Shown here in pieces: positions 18,810 through 28,453 of a stretch of DNA of 39,131 nt; positions within the stretch are counted from its first letter, which is position 1, and every line of letters starts with the position of its first letter. Under the pieces are notes generated by a model that did no database searches, was not told the DNA's origin, and saw nothing but the letters and a program-made list of their open reading frames with translations. Source of the DNA: Methyloglobulus morosus KoM1 (GTDB taxonomy: Bacteria; Pseudomonadota; Gammaproteobacteria; Methylococcales; Methylomonadaceae); contig NZ_AYLO01000058.1 in the NCBI RefSeq assembly GCF_000496735.2, positions 3,085 through 42,215 on the forward strand. The letters run 5' to 3'. The position numbers and the translations under genes were made by a program.

Positions 18810-20609
18810 GTGGATTTAAAACACATAAGAAACTTTTCCATCATAGCGCATATAGACCATGGTAAATCGACACTTGCGGATCGCTTCATTCAAATTTGTG
18901 GAGGCTTGACGGCACGGGAAATGTCTGCTCAGGTTCTCGATTCGATGGATATCGAAAAGGAGCGCGGCATTACGATTAAGGCGCAAAGCGTGACATTGGA
19001 TTTTGTTGCCAAGGATGGCGAAACCTACCAACTCAATTTTATTGACACACCTGGGCATGTGGATTTTTCTTATGAAGTCTCCCGCTCTTTAGCTGCTTGC
19101 GAAGGTGCCTTGCTGGTTGTCGATGCGGCGCAAGGCGTTGAGGCACAAAGCGTTGCCAACTGTTACACGGCAATCGAACAAGGCTTGGAAGTCGTTCCCG
19201 TGTTGAACAAAATCGACTTGCCGTCTGCTGAGCCCGAACGAGTGCAAGCGGAGATCGAAGAAGTCATCGGCATTCCAGCGGATGAAGCCTTGCTCATTAG
19301 CGCTAAGACAGGTTTAGGCGTACAGGACGTACTGGAACAATTGGTCATCAAAGTTCCGCCACCCGAAGGCAATATTGCAGGCCCCTTGCAAGCGTTGATT
19401 ATTGATTCCTGGTTTGACAGTTACTTAGGTGTCGTATCATTGGTCAGGATTGTCCACGGTAGCATCCGCAAAAAGCAGAAGATTACGATCATGTCCACCG
19501 GGAAATCATTTTTAGTGGATGCTGTGGGCGTATTTACGCCTAAGCGTTTAGAAAAAGATATGCTGAATACCGGCGAAGTCGGTTACGTCGTTGCCGGTAT
19601 TAAGGATATTTTTGGCGCACCCGTCGGTGACACCATTACTTGGACAGACAACCCGGCACCAGAACCGCTCACCGGATTCCAAAAAGTCCAACCCCGCGTA
19701 TTTGCCGGCCTGTATCCGGTCAGCTCGGACAATTACGAAGACCTGCGTGAGGCTTTAAACAAGCTCAACCTGAATGATGCCGCCTTGGTATTCGAGCCGG
19801 AAACTTCGCAAGCCTTAGGTTTTGGCTTTCGTTGCGGCTTCCTGGGCATGTTGCACATGGAAATCGTACAGGAGCGCCTGGAAAGGGAATACGACGTTGA
19901 CCTGATTACGACCGCACCCACCGTTATTTACGAAGTCGTCACCCATAACGGCAATGTATTGATGATCGACAACCCGGCAAAATTGCCGGATATGGGGACG
20001 ATTGCGTCCATCAAGGAACCCATTATCCGAGCGAACATCCTCGTACCGCAAACGTATCTGGGTGCAGTCATCAATCTGTGTATCGAAAAACGCGGTGTCC
20101 AGAAGGACATGCAATACGTTGGCAGGCAAGTCTCTATCCACTACGAATTGCCAATGAGCGAGGTCGTGCTGGACTTTTTTGACCGACTGAAATCGGTGAG
20201 CAGGGGCTTTGCTTCTTTCGATTACGAGTTTTTACGGTTTCAGGAAGCCCCGCTCGTCAAGCTCGACGTGTTGATTAATGCCGATAAGGTCGATGCCTTG
20301 TCGATTATCGTCCATCGCGACCTCAGCCACAACCGTGGCCGCGACTTGGTCGAAAAAATGAAAGACTTGATCCCCAAACAAATGTATGAAGTGGCGATCC
20401 AGGCTGCTATCGGTTCCAAGGTTATTGCGCGCTCGACCGTCAAGGCGATGCGGAAAAACGTCACCGCCAAATGTTACGGCGGCGACATTACCCGTAAGAA
20501 AAAACTGCTGGAAAAGCAAAAAGCGGGCAAGAAGCGGATGAAGCAGGTCGGCAATATTGAGATACCACAAGAAGCATTTTTGGCCGTATTGCAGCTCAAT
20601 AAAGAATAA
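18810..20609 (+). CDS. lepA: Elongation factor 4, LepA
   Basis: 599 residues, exactly the E. coli length. It is a translational GTPase that acts on the ribosome during initiation or stalled elongation. G1 AHIDHGKST is at 13-21, G2 [10 protein letters not shown]3 DTPGHVD, G4 NKID, G5 SAKTG. The C-terminal LepA-specific domain with KCYGGDISRKKK-like [12 protein letters not shown] and KKRMKQVGN is intact. The start is GTG at 18810, only 3 nt after the mucD stop, so coupling with mucD is likely. It is followed by lepB 35 nt later, the conserved lepA-lepB pair. Confidence 0.97.
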   Translation: MDLKHIRNFSIIAHIDHGKSTLADRFIQICGGLTAREMSAQVLDSMDIEKERGITIKAQSVTLDFVAKDGETYQLNFIDTPGHVDFSYEVSRSLAACEGALLVVDAAQGVEAQSVANCYTAIEQGLEVVPVLNKIDLPSAEPERVQAEIEEVIGIPADEALLISAKTGLGVQDVLEQLVIKVPPPEGNIAGPLQALIIDSWFDSYLGVVSLVRIVHGSIRKKQKITIMSTGKSFLVDAVGVFTPKRLEKDMLNTGEVGYVVAGIKDIFGAPVGDTITWTDNPAPEPLTGFQKVQPRVFAGLYPVSSDNYEDLREALNKLNLNDAALVFEPETSQALGFGFRCGFLGMLHMEIVQERLEREYDVDLITTAPTVIYEVVTHNGNVLMIDNPAKLPDMGTIASIKEPIIRANILVPQTYLGAVINLCIEKRGVQKDMQYVGRQVSIHYELPMSEVVLDFFDRLKSVSRGFASFDYEFLRFQEAPLVKLDVLINADKVDALSIIVHRDLSHNRGRDLVEKMKDLIPKQMYEVAIQAAIGSKVIARSTVKAMRKNVTAKCYGGDITRKKKLLEKQKAGKKRMKQVGNIEIPQEAFLAVLQLNKE

Positions 20610-20644
20610 TACGATTTTTCTTTCAATCACTTGACACAACTCCT

Positions 20645-21421
20645 ATGGACTATGACTTTTCTTTTTTCCTGTTTGTCGCCAGCGTGGTGACCGGAACAAT
20701 CTGGGGCGGGTATTTGCTGTACCTGAAATCGAAAGACCGTAAATTTGACGAGGCCAATGAACCGATAGCCGTTGAATATGCACGGTCATTTTTCCCCATC
20801 GTTTTAATCGTTTTCCTATTGCGTTCGTTTTTGGCAGAACCGTTCCGTATCCCTTCGGCATCCATGATGCCGACTTTGCTGATCGGCGATTTCCTGCTGG
20901 TCAACAAATTCACGTACGGGATACGATTACCCGTCATCAACAAAAAAATATTAGAAATCAATGAGCCAGCGCGTGGCGATATTGTGGTATTTCGCTTTCC
21001 CAAAGATCCGACAGTAGATTACATTAAGCGCGTGATTGGCCTGCCGGGAGATAAGGTCGCGTACTACAACAAAAAACTGTACATCAACGATGCTCCGGTC
21101 AATCAAACATCGCTCGGCATTTACCAAGGCGTAGGGCAAGGCCAGGACATGACAGGAAGTGAGCATATCGAGGAAAACCTGATGGGCGTTGAACATAGCA
21201 TCCTGATCCGTAATGATGCACCAACGGTTGAAGGCTCTTACGTGATCCCCCAAGGCAATTACTTTGTCATGGGCGATAATCGTGACAACAGCAATGACAG
21301 CCGTTATTGGGGGACTGTCCCAGAAGAGAACCTGGTAGGCAAAGCATTTTTTCTCTGGATGAATTGGGACTGGGATTATAAAGGTATCGGCTTTGGCCGT
21401 ATTGGCACAGTCTTAAAATAA
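20645..21421 (+). CDS. lepB: Signal peptidase I LepB
   Basis: 258 residues, compact relative to E. coli (324) mainly in the periplasmic insertions. Two N-terminal transmembrane helices (about 5-27 and 48-64) are followed by box B PSASMMPT with nucleophile Ser73, and DYIKRVIGLPGDK with general-base Lys128. MGDNRDNSNDSRYWG is box E. It removes signal peptides from exported proteins such as RseB and MucD encoded just upstream. It follows lepA in the usual order. Confidence 0.97.
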   Translation: MDYDFSFFLFVASVVTGTIWGGYLLYLKSKDRKFDEANEPIAVEYARSFFPIVLIVFLLRSFLAEPFRIPSASMMPTLLIGDFLLVNKFTYGIRLPVINKKILEINEPARGDIVVFRFPKDPTVDYIKRVIGLPGDKVAYYNKKLYINDAPVNQTSLGIYQGVGQGQDMTGSEHIEENLMGVEHSILIRNDAPTVEGSYVIPQGNYFVMGDNRDNSNDSRYWGTVPEENLVGKAFFLWMNWDWDYKGIGFGRIGTVLK

Positions 21422-21429
21422 ACTACACT

Positions 21430-21445
21430 TATCGTTATAACGATA
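21430..21445. repeat. Perfect 16-bp palindrome in the lepB-DUF4845 gap
   Basis: TATCGTTATAACGATA is self-complementary over 16 nt with no loop, so it reads as a dyad (protein-binding) rather than a stable hairpin. It lies about 40-55 nt before the DUF4845 gene. A regulator cannot be named from the sequence. Confidence 0.5.
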
Positions 21446-21485
21446 GCGTTAACCCTTATTTTTTGAAACGATCGCCGGAGCCATG

Positions 21486-21863
21486 ATGGACAGACAACCT
21501 AAATACCAGCGGGGTTATACCCTGATTTCACTTATTTTCATGCTGGGTATCTTCGCATTTTTTGTATTGCTCGGATTAAAGATAGGTCCTATCTATATTG
21601 ACCACAGCAAAGTTAAAAATGCCCTGGCCGCCATTGAGAAAACCACCGATATTGAAACTTTAAGTGAGCAGGAAGTCAGGAGCAGCCTTGATAAGCGCTT
21701 TAACCTTAATTATGTCGCCGATCTTAATACACGGGACGTAAAGATAATTAAACGCGGCAATTATCTAAAAGTCCAAGCAAAATATGAGGTTGTAGAAAAA
21801 ATAGTCGGCAACATCAGTGTATTGGTCGAATTCGATGATTCCTTCGAGGTCGGCAAAGAGTGA
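21486..21863 (+). CDS. DUF4845 membrane-anchored protein
   Basis: 125 residues. A basic N-terminus is followed by RGYTLISLIFMLGIFAFFVLL, one transmembrane helix at about 11-29, then a soluble mixed alpha/beta domain with KIGPIYIDHSKVKNAL and YEVVEKIVGNISVLVEF. This is the DUF4845 pattern found between lepB and rnc in many gammaproteobacteria; its role is unknown. The ATG at 21486 is preferred over the ATG at 21483 because GGAG at 21477-21480 gives 5-nt spacing. Its stop overlaps the rnc start by 4 nt. Confidence 0.85.
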   Translation: MDRQPKYQRGYTLISLIFMLGIFAFFVLLGLKIGPIYIDHSKVKNALAAIEKTTDIETLSEQEVRSSLDKRFNLNYVADLNTRDVKIIKRGNYLKVQAKYEVVEKIVGNISVLVEFDDSFEVGKE

Positions 21864-22543
21864 CTAAAAAACCTGAAATCCTGTCCCAAAAATTAGGCTT
21901 AACGTTTAATAAGCCGCAACTTTTTGTCACGGCATTGACGCATCGTAGTGTTGGCGCGAATAATAATGAAAGGTTAGAGTTTTTGGGTGATGCCATTTTA
22001 GGTTGTGTTATCGCCCAAAAACTTTACGACGCATTTCCAAGCGCGGATGAAGGCACTTTAAGCAGGCTCAGGGCCAGCTTAGTGAATGAATCGTCGCTTG
22101 CCGATTTGGCCCGGCAACACTGCCTGGGCGATTACTTGCTGCTGGGTTCAGGCGAACTAAAAAGTGGCGGTTTCCGTAGGGATTCAATCTTGTCGGATGC
22201 CCTGGAAGGCATTATAGGCGCTTTATTTAAAGATCAAGGCATAGCGGCATGTGAAGAATGGATAGGACGGCTGTTCGCTGAAAAACTGCACGATTTGTCC
22301 GCGAACAACTGGCAAAAAGACCCTAAAACACAGTTACAGGAACTGATGCAAGCCAAGAAAATGGAACTGCCCGACTACGCCTTGATAGACATGTCCGGTT
22401 TACCTCATGAACAGACCTTTAAAGTCCGGTGTAGCGTTTCCCTGATAGAGGAATCTTGTATTGGCACGGGCGTTTCCAGGAAGAAGGCCGAACAATCGGC
22501 AGCTGAAATGATGCTTGCCAAACTCCAGCAAGTAAGCAAATGA
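21860..22543 (+). CDS. rnc: Ribonuclease III Rnc
   Basis: 227 residues (E. coli 226). The signature NERLEFLGD at 36-44 provides metal ligands Glu40 and Asp44; the second acidic pair is in SDALEGIIGA. A C-terminal double-stranded RNA-binding domain starts near 152 (DPKTQLQELMQAKK) and ends KKAEQSAAEMMLAKL. It cuts rRNA precursors and structured mRNAs. The GTG start at 21860 overlaps the preceding stop, and the stop overlaps era (ATGA): translationally coupled as in other rnc-era operons. Confidence 0.96.
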   Translation: MTKKPEILSQKLGLTFNKPQLFVTALTHRSVGANNNERLEFLGDAILGCVIAQKLYDAFPSADEGTLSRLRASLVNESSLADLARQHCLGDYLLLGSGELKSGGFRRDSILSDALEGIIGALFKDQGIAACEEWIGRLFAEKLHDLSANNWQKDPKTQLQELMQAKKMELPDYALIDMSGLPHEQTFKVRCSVSLIEESCIGTGVSRKKAEQSAAEMMLAKLQQVSK

Positions 22544-23421
22544 ATTGCGGTCACGTCGCCTTGATTGGCCGCCCAAATGTGGGCAAATCGACTTTAATGA
22601 ACCATTTGCTGAAACAAAAAATTAGCATCACTTCCCGTAAACCGCAAACAACTCGCCACCGCATACTCGGAATCAGCACGTCTGAATTGGGCCAAATCGT
22701 CTACCTCGATACCCCCGGGATGCACGGCAACGAACAACGGGCACTTAACCGTTATTTAAACCGAACCGCCGACACGACCTTATTGGGCGTTGACGCTGTC
22801 GTATGGCTGATTGATGGTTTGGTCTGGCAGGACTACGACGATATCATCCTAAAAAAACTGGAACAGACGGGGCTTCCGGTTATTCTAGTGGTCAATAAAG
22901 TTGATAAGATAAAGGACAAAGAAAACATACTGGCTTTTTTTGATGAGGCACAACACCGTTTTCCATTCAAATGCCTGCTCCCAATATCTGCGTTAAAAGG
23001 TACCAATCTTGAAAAGCTCGAAGCCGCATTACTGCCATTATTGCCCGAATGCGGGTTGATTTACCCTGAAGACCAAATAACCGATAGGTCAGAGCGGTTT
23101 TTATGTGCAGAAATTGTTAGGGAAAAGCTAACTCGGCGCTTAGGTGCGGAGTTGCCCTACTCGGTTACAGTGCAAGTCGAACTGTACGAAGAGCTGCCGC
23201 ATGTCACTAAAATTTACATTGTTATCTGGGTAGAACGCAGTTCTCAAAAGAATATAGTCATCGGCACCGAGGGTGAAATGTTGAAAAAAATCGGCATGGA
23301 TGCGAGACTCGATATAGAAAAGTTAATTGGACAAAAAGTATTTTTAAAACTCTGGGTGAAAGTCAAGAAAGGCTGGGCAGACAACGAACGCGCCTTGTTA
23401 AGTTTGGGCTTTAATGAGTGA
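22540..23421 (+). CDS. era: GTPase Era
   Basis: 293 residues. G1 GRPNVGKS is at 10-17, G2 in KPQTTRHRI, G3 DTPGMHG, G4 NKVDK. A C-terminal KH domain (about 205-290) has GTEGEMLKKIGMDARLDIEKLIGQKVFLKLWVKVKKGW in short order, which grips the 3' end of 16S rRNA near the anti-Shine-Dalgarno. Era helps 30S assembly. Coupled to rnc by a 4-nt overlap and to recO by an 8-nt overlap. Confidence 0.97.
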   Translation: MNCGHVALIGRPNVGKSTLMNHLLKQKISITSRKPQTTRHRILGISTSELGQIVYLDTPGMHGNEQRALNRYLNRTADTTLLGVDAVVWLIDGLVWQDYDDIILKKLEQTGLPVILVVNKVDKIKDKENILAFFDEAQHRFPFKCLLPISALKGTNLEKLEAALLPLLPECGLIYPEDQITDRSERFLCAEIVREKLTRRLGAELPYSVTVQVELYEELPHVTKIYIVIWVERSSQKNIVIGTEGEMLKKIGMDARLDIEKLIGQKVFLKLWVKVKKGWADNERALLSLGFNE

Positions 23422-24121
23422 TTTTGCATTATATTCCCAACCCGCTTTCATTTTGCATCAACAAAAATACCGGGAATCCAGCCTGATTATTGATGTCTTA
23501 ACCCAAGATTTCGGCAGGTTTTCCCTGATTGCGAAAGGCGTTCGGAAAGCAAAATCCAAAAGTGCCGGGATATTGCGCCCTTTTGTAGCATTGTCGTTGT
23601 CGTATGTCGGAAAAGCTGACTTGAGGACATTGACGGATGCCGAAATGATCGGTTTGCCGAATGAACTGACAGGTTTAGCCTTATATTGCGGCTTTTATAT
23701 CAACGAGCTGATATGCAATTTCCTGCATAAAGATGATCCCCACCCGGAAGTCTTTCAGGATTACCGCGTATGCTTATTGCAGTTGGCACAAGGCCCAAAC
23801 TTAGAATCCGCATTGCGGATATTTGAGTTGAACCTTATGGAAAATATCGGTTACGGTATCGACTTGAGCTATGATCTTCACCATGAAAAGCCAATTGGTG
23901 CCAATAAAAAATATTTATTCGATAAGGATGAAGGCTTGCTTGAAAATTCAGAAGGGCAATTTTCAGGTTTCGCCTTACTGGCCATGGCGCAACGACAATT
24001 CGACGACCCGGTTGTATTGAGTGAGGCAAAATTGTTGATGCGAACCGTTATAGACAGCCATTTGCACGGTAAGCTATTAAAAAGCCGTTCAGTTATCAAT
24101 AACATCGTCAAACGCTTATAA
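23414..24121 (+). CDS. recO: DNA repair protein RecO
   Basis: 235 residues (E. coli 242). An N-terminal OB-fold has [26 protein letters not shown] and [20 protein letters not shown]; the helical C-terminal part contains [13 protein letters not shown]. RecO works with RecF and RecR to load RecA at gaps coated by SSB. The start overlaps the end of era by 8 nt and the stop lies 2 nt from pdxJ, the standard era-recO-pdxJ order. Confidence 0.95.
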   Translation: MSDFALYSQPAFILHQQKYRESSLIIDVLTQDFGRFSLIAKGVRKAKSKSAGILRPFVALSLSYVGKADLRTLTDAEMIGLPNELTGLALYCGFYINELICNFLHKDDPHPEVFQDYRVCLLQLAQGPNLESALRIFELNLMENIGYGIDLSYDLHHEKPIGANKKYLFDKDEGLLENSEGQFSGFALLAMAQRQFDDPVVLSEAKLLMRTVIDSHLHGKLLKSRSVINNIVKRL

Positions 24122-24123
24122 AA

Positions 24124-24870
24124 ATGGACACAAAACCGATCCTGCTGGGGGTTAATATTGACCATGTCGCCACCATCAGGCAAGCCAGGGGCACGCGCTT
24201 TCCCGAACCGATCCAGGCCGCATTGGTCGCCGAACAAAATGGCGCGGATAGTATTACCGCACATCTTAGGGAGGATCGGAGACATATCCAAGACAGGGAT
24301 ATTTTCTTGTTGAAAGACATGATCCATACACGCCTGAACATGGAAATGGCAGCAACCGATGAAATGGTGGGTATTGCCGTAAAAGTTAAACCCCATGCCT
24401 GCTGCCTAGTGCCTGAGAAGCGCGCGGAACTCACCACGGAAGGTGGCTTAGAAGTGGCGGGGAATTTGTCTTATATGCAAAGGGCCTGTGCAAAACTTAC
24501 CGCAGCAGGCATTGAAGTTTCCTTATTTATCGCACCCGATCACGCCCAAATAGACGCTGCAAAAACGGCAGGCGCACCTGTCGTTGAACTGCATACGGGC
24601 TGTTATGCGGACGCTTTATCACCCACTGATCGTGAAGCCGAACTGGCGCGGCTTCAAAAGGCTGCACATTACGCCAACCGTATCGGTTTGCAAGTTAATG
24701 CGGGGCATGGATTACACTTCCATAATGTTGCCCCAATATGCCGTATTCCAGAGATAGTTGAGCTAAATATCGGCCATTCAATCATTGCCCAGGCATTATT
24801 TTCAGGATTAGCACAAACTGTCAGGGATTTAAAACAAATTATGTATAACGCGAGATCGCAAAAAGAATAA
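24124..24870 (+). CDS. pdxJ: Pyridoxine 5'-phosphate synthase PdxJ
   Basis: 248 residues (E. coli 243). It is a TIM-barrel enzyme that joins 1-deoxyxylulose 5-phosphate with 3-amino-2-oxopropyl phosphate in vitamin B6 synthesis. Recognisable motifs are [53 protein letters not shown] and [14 protein letters not shown], covering the phosphate- and substrate-binding loops. It ends the lepA-to-pdxJ run; acpS, common downstream in enterics, is not present. Confidence 0.97.
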   Translation: MDTKPILLGVNIDHVATIRQARGTRFPEPIQAALVAEQNGADSITAHLREDRRHIQDRDIFLLKDMIHTRLNMEMAATDEMVGIAVKVKPHACCLVPEKRAELTTEGGLEVAGNLSYMQRACAKLTAAGIEVSLFIAPDHAQIDAAKTAGAPVVELHTGCYADALSPTDREAELARLQKAAHYANRIGLQVNAGHGLHFHNVAPICRIPEIVELNIGHSIIAQALFSGLAQTVRDLKQIMYNARSQKE

Positions 24871-24878
24871 TAAAAACT

Positions 24879-25619
24879 ATGCAGCTTGAATTTTTTCAGT
24901 TTACTAACCCAGGTGACAGGCAGTACAACCAGGACTATATGGCGCATATCATTGAAAATGATTACGCCTTGTTTATAGTTGCAGATGGCTTGGGCGGGCA
25001 TCAAGCAGGTGAGCAAGCGTCCCAGTTTTTTTGCCAAGGCATGCTCAACTGTTCCCATACATACAGTAAAAAAATCGCAAGCAATCCTGCCAGTGTTTTC
25101 TCAGACTGGATTGATGAAGCTGTCGTTGAGATGAAAACGTTATTTGACGATGACTTAATAGCAGACCAGGCGTATACGACTTGCGCTATCCTTTACCTGG
25201 ACAACGACAGGGCCATCGCGGCGCATTGCGGGGATTCGAGGGTCTACAGGCTGAACCCCAAAGAAATTGTTTGGCGAACACTCGACCATTCGGTCCCTCA
25301 AGATTTATTGAGTGTTGGTTTAATTTCTGAGGAAGAATTGGCTCACCATCCTGAACAAAATCACCTTACTCGTAGCATTAACGCCAATAGGGCGCAACCT
25401 GTCGACATCAAACTGTTCTCGCCTATCCTGAAAAACGAGACCTTTGTGCTATGCAGCGACGGTTTTTGGGGCAACATCAAACCCGACGAACTACTACAAC
25501 TAGCTGATTTGGACAGCAATATCGTTAACATTAACAGACTGGCGATGCTGTCCGTCTACCGCGCCAACGGTAATAGCGACAATCTTACCGTGATGACCGT
25601 CAGGAATCGTAAGGACTAA
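24879..25619 (+). CDS. PP2C-type serine/threonine protein phosphatase
   Basis: 246 residues with the PPM metal-site aspartates in order: DRQYNQD (Asp19), VADGLGGH (Asp36, Gly37), HCGDSR, CSDGFW and NSDNLT near the C-terminus. These bind the two or three Mn/Mg ions for phosphate-ester hydrolysis. It is a single-domain stand-alone phosphatase without membrane segments. It begins 8 nt after pdxJ, so it probably shares that transcript. Partner kinases or FHA proteins, often neighbours in type VI or forkhead clusters, are not in the window, so the substrate is unknown. Confidence 0.9.
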   Translation: MQLEFFQFTNPGDRQYNQDYMAHIIENDYALFIVADGLGGHQAGEQASQFFCQGMLNCSHTYSKKIASNPASVFSDWIDEAVVEMKTLFDDDLIADQAYTTCAILYLDNDRAIAAHCGDSRVYRLNPKEIVWRTLDHSVPQDLLSVGLISEEELAHHPEQNHLTRSINANRAQPVDIKLFSPILKNETFVLCSDGFWGNIKPDELLQLADLDSNIVNINRLAMLSVYRANGNSDNLTVMTVRNRKD

Positions 25620-25650
25620 GCAAGATACGTTTGGTTTACTTAAGCTTCTG

Positions 25651-26607
25651 TCAATGGGCCATAAACCCATGTTTTTGCATACGGTAAAGCAACGTATCCC
25701 TCGTCAGGCCGAGCAATCTTGCTGATTTGCTGCGGTTACCTTTCGTCAAGTCCAATGCTTGTTGGATAAGGCTGGCTTCCAGTTCGTCCAGATCCAGCCC
25801 CGTGGCGGGGAGGGTAAATTTTGGCTGGCCTGCATTGGGTTTCTGCACGTTGAATTCCAACGGTAAGTTTTCGGGTTCAATTATTTTTCCGGCCAACAAG
25901 ATACATAACCGTTCGCATAAATTCCGAAGCTCCCGAATATTGCCGGGCCAATTGTAAGCTTTGAGCGCTTTCAGGGTATTGTTGCTGAATTGCGGTGTCG
26001 TGATGCCATGTTCACGCTCGAACAGTTTCATGAAATGCTTAACCAAAATCTCGATGTCGCTGACCCGCTGAGCTAATGACGGCAAATGCAGCGGCACGAC
26101 ATTCAACCTGAAATATAAGTCACGCCTGAATGTGCCGTCGGCAATTTGCAAGTTCAGGTCGACATTGGACGCGGCAATGATACGGACATCGACCCTATAA
26201 GGCTGGGTATCGCCGACCGCAAGGCATTCGCCGGACTCAATAAAGCGCAACAATTTTGCCTGGATGGAAATCGGCAAGGAATTGATTTCGTCCAGGAACA
26301 AAGTCCCGCCATCGGCTGCCCGAAACAAGCCGCCGGTATTGCCCGTCGCCCCTGTAAATGAGCCTTTGCGGTGCCCAAACAGCTCTGACTCAATCAGGCT
26401 TTCCGGCAAAGCGGCACAATTTAGGGTAATGAATGGCTTATTGGCGCGTGGGCTAGCCTGTTGGATGGCATTGGCAAGCACTTCCTTCCCGGTGCCGGTT
26501 TCGCCATTCAGCAATATGGTGACATCAGTGGCTGCAGCAATCTTGGCACTGCGAATTAACGCATCCAGCGCGGGAGATTGCCCGATAATAGTCTTGAAAT
26601 GATCCAT
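25651..26607 (-). CDS. Sigma-54-dependent activator without a sensor domain
   Basis: 318 residues: AAA+ domain from near residue 8 with Walker A GETGTGKE (about 36-43), the sigma-54 contact loop GSFTGA (instead of GAFTGA), Walker B GGTLFLDEI, and the arginine-finger segment FRRDLYFRLNVVPL. A Fis-type helix-turn-helix is at the C-terminus (NRSKSARLLGLTRDTLLYRMQ). No receiver, PAS, GAF or other input domain precedes the AAA+ core. The ATG at 26607 has GAGAGG 5-6 nt upstream, better than the ATG at 26631, which overlaps the upstream gene. It follows the SafE-like gene by 10 nt, so the two are likely one operon; whether it regulates it is unknown. Confidence 0.9.
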   Translation of the reverse strand: MDHFKTIIGQSPALDALIRSAKIAAATDVTILLNGETGTGKEVLANAIQQASPRANKPFITLNCAALPESLIESELFGHRKGSFTGATGNTGGLFRAADGGTLFLDEINSLPISIQAKLLRFIESGECLAVGDTQPYRVDVRIIAASNVDLNLQIADGTFRRDLYFRLNVVPLHLPSLAQRVSDIEILVKHFMKLFEREHGITTPQFSNNTLKALKAYNWPGNIRELRNLCERLCILLAGKIIEPENLPLEFNVQKPNAGQPKFTLPATGLDLDELEASLIQQALDLTKGNRSKSARLLGLTRDTLLYRMQKHGFMAH

Positions 26608-26617
26608 GACCGCCTCT

Positions 26618-27346
26618 CTAATGGTTTGCATGTGTTGTTATTATAGCCATGGGGTTTAACCACGGCATGGCGGCCAGCAATGCCAGCGCGATCATGAACA
26701 GGCCGACGACCTGCTTGAAGCGTTGCATCCGTGAAAGCCGCGTTAGTACGCTAGTCATTATACCCACTCCCATCACGGCAGGTAAAGTACCCAAGCCGAA
26801 TGACAGCATGGTCAAGGCACTTTTGCTGACATCGCCCGTCGTCAGTGCAAGCGCCAGGGCGGTATAGACCAGTCCGCATGGCAACCAACCCCAGACCATG
26901 CCGAATAGGAAGGCCTGGGTACGGTCTTTGACTGGGATCAATTTACGTCCGTAAGGCTCTATCCTTTTCCACAAATAGACACCGGCTTTTTCAATGTAAG
27001 CAAAGCGCGGCAACCATCCCGCAATGTAGAATCCCGCTCCTGCCATAATGATCGCAGACAATATTTGCAATATTCGATAGCCGTTGATGTCCGTAACAGG
27101 CGCAGGGATAAAAGATTCGACAATGCCGGCAATAGCGCCTGCCAAGGTATAGCTGGTTATCCGACCGAAATTGTAGTTGAACACAAACGGGATCAGTAGC
27201 CATTTATTGTTTCGTACTTCTGGGCTTAGGCTTAAAGTAAGTGTACCGATAATCGACCCGCACATGCCGACGCAATGCAAACTGGTGGCAAGGCCCATTG
27301 CAAAAGCAACCAGATAAGAGGTGGTAAAGGCGGGATCAAAGGTCAT
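26618..27346 (-). CDS. SafE/TauE-like (DsbD-related) membrane protein, putative metal or redox transporter
   Basis: 242 residues, about six transmembrane helices. Two cysteine motifs sit in membrane segments: HCVGMCG (24-30) and GWLPCGLVY (about 152-160). This pattern belongs to the UPF/'sulfite exporter TauE/SafE' annotation group that includes proteins near cytochrome cbb3 oxidase assembly genes and DsbD/CcdA-related redox or copper handling. The exact substrate is not known from sequence. No oxidase genes are nearby. The 178-nt gap to the divergent AEC gene must hold its promoter. Confidence 0.8.
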   Translation of the reverse strand: MTFDPAFTTSYLVAFAMGLATSLHCVGMCGSIIGTLTLSLSPEVRNNKWLLIPFVFNYNFGRITSYTLAGAIAGIVESFIPAPVTDINGYRILQILSAIIMAGAGFYIAGWLPRFAYIEKAGVYLWKRIEPYGRKLIPVKDRTQAFLFGMVWGWLPCGLVYTALALALTTGDVSKSALTMLSFGLGTLPAVMGVGIMTSVLTRLSRMQRFKQVVGLFMIALALLAAMPWLNPMAIITTHANH

Positions 27347-27524
27347 TGTTGAGTTGTTTGGAGCGGATTTATATCAAATTTTTACTAGCATTCAGGATCA
27401 TAGCCTTTTAAAACTCAACAGGCAGGAAAACAAATGGCATTACAAACTAAGGTTAGCACTATATTACCGGAAATTGGCAAATCATGAATGGTAAAATCAA
27501 CCGGGACAATTCAAAACTCGGATT

Positions 27525-28451
27525 ATGCACGCAACATTAATACAGATGTCACTCCTCATGGCCAGCGGCATCGCCTGGCGGATCATGAAACCTTTGGGGC
27601 TTAGCGCGGAGCAGACGCGTACGGTCCTGACCACGGTGGTTTATTATTTCTTTCTTCCGGCGATGGTATTGGACGTATTGTGGACGGCGCAGATTGGGTT
27701 ACATTCCCTGCAATACACAGCGTTGGCGGTCATCAGCATCCTGTTTGGCATGGCCTGTTTCTGGATAATCGGTACATTTTTTAACTTTGAACATCGACGC
27801 TTAGGCGCATTAATCCTGGCGGCGGCATTCCCCAATGTCACTTACTTAGGCTTGCCGGTTTTGGAACAAACCTTTGGCAGTTGGGCGAGATCTGTCGTTA
27901 TTCAATTAGACCTGTTCGCCATCTCACCGCTCTTGTTTACCTTGGGGATTGTTATCGTGCGGCATTATGGTAAGGATACTTTAAACAGCCGACAATCAGC
28001 GTGGACATCCTTAAATGCCCCGCCATTTTGGGCGGCGGGTTTGGCGGTAGCCTTAAACCTGAATGGGTTGGTTTCACCTGGTTGGCTGAGCGGAACATTA
28101 AAATTACTGTCAACCGCAGTCGTACCCTTAATGCTATTCTCCTTGGGATTGGCGCTGAACTGGCAATCCATGAAGATTAGGAACATCCCATATATACTAC
28201 CGGTGATCCTCGTAAAAATGCTCCTGTTGCCGTTGTTTGCCCTATTTTTGGTCGATCACTTAGTGCTGCCGAATGACCACAAGGCGGCGGCTGTTTTGGA
28301 CCTGGCGATGCCTAGCATGGTATTGGGCATCGTCTTGTGCGACCGCTACCAATTAGACGGCGCATTGTATGCCATGGCAGTTACGGTGACGACGGCACTT
28401 AGCCTCGTCACCCTGCCATTCTGGTACCAAATTCTGATGGCGAGATTTTAA
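27525..28451 (+). CDS. AEC-family transporter (auxin efflux carrier type)
   Basis: 308 residues with about ten hydrophobic segments in two five-helix halves, typical of the AEC/PIN-type family: FFLPAMVLDVLW in helix 2-3 region, AAFPNVTYLGLPVLEQTFG, and in the second half MPSMVLGIVLCDRYQLDGALYA. Bacterial members export organic acids such as malate or malonate; no substrate can be read here. It is directly followed by the cinA-like gene after 2 nt, suggesting cotranscription. Confidence 0.88.
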   Translation: MHATLIQMSLLMASGIAWRIMKPLGLSAEQTRTVLTTVVYYFFLPAMVLDVLWTAQIGLHSLQYTALAVISILFGMACFWIIGTFFNFEHRRLGALILAAAFPNVTYLGLPVLEQTFGSWARSVVIQLDLFAISPLLFTLGIVIVRHYGKDTLNSRQSAWTSLNAPPFWAAGLAVALNLNGLVSPGWLSGTLKLLSTAVVPLMLFSLGLALNWQSMKIRNIPYILPVILVKMLLLPLFALFLVDHLVLPNDHKAAAVLDLAMPSMVLGIVLCDRYQLDGALYAMAVTVTTALSLVTLPFWYQILMARF

Positions 28452-28453
28452 CG

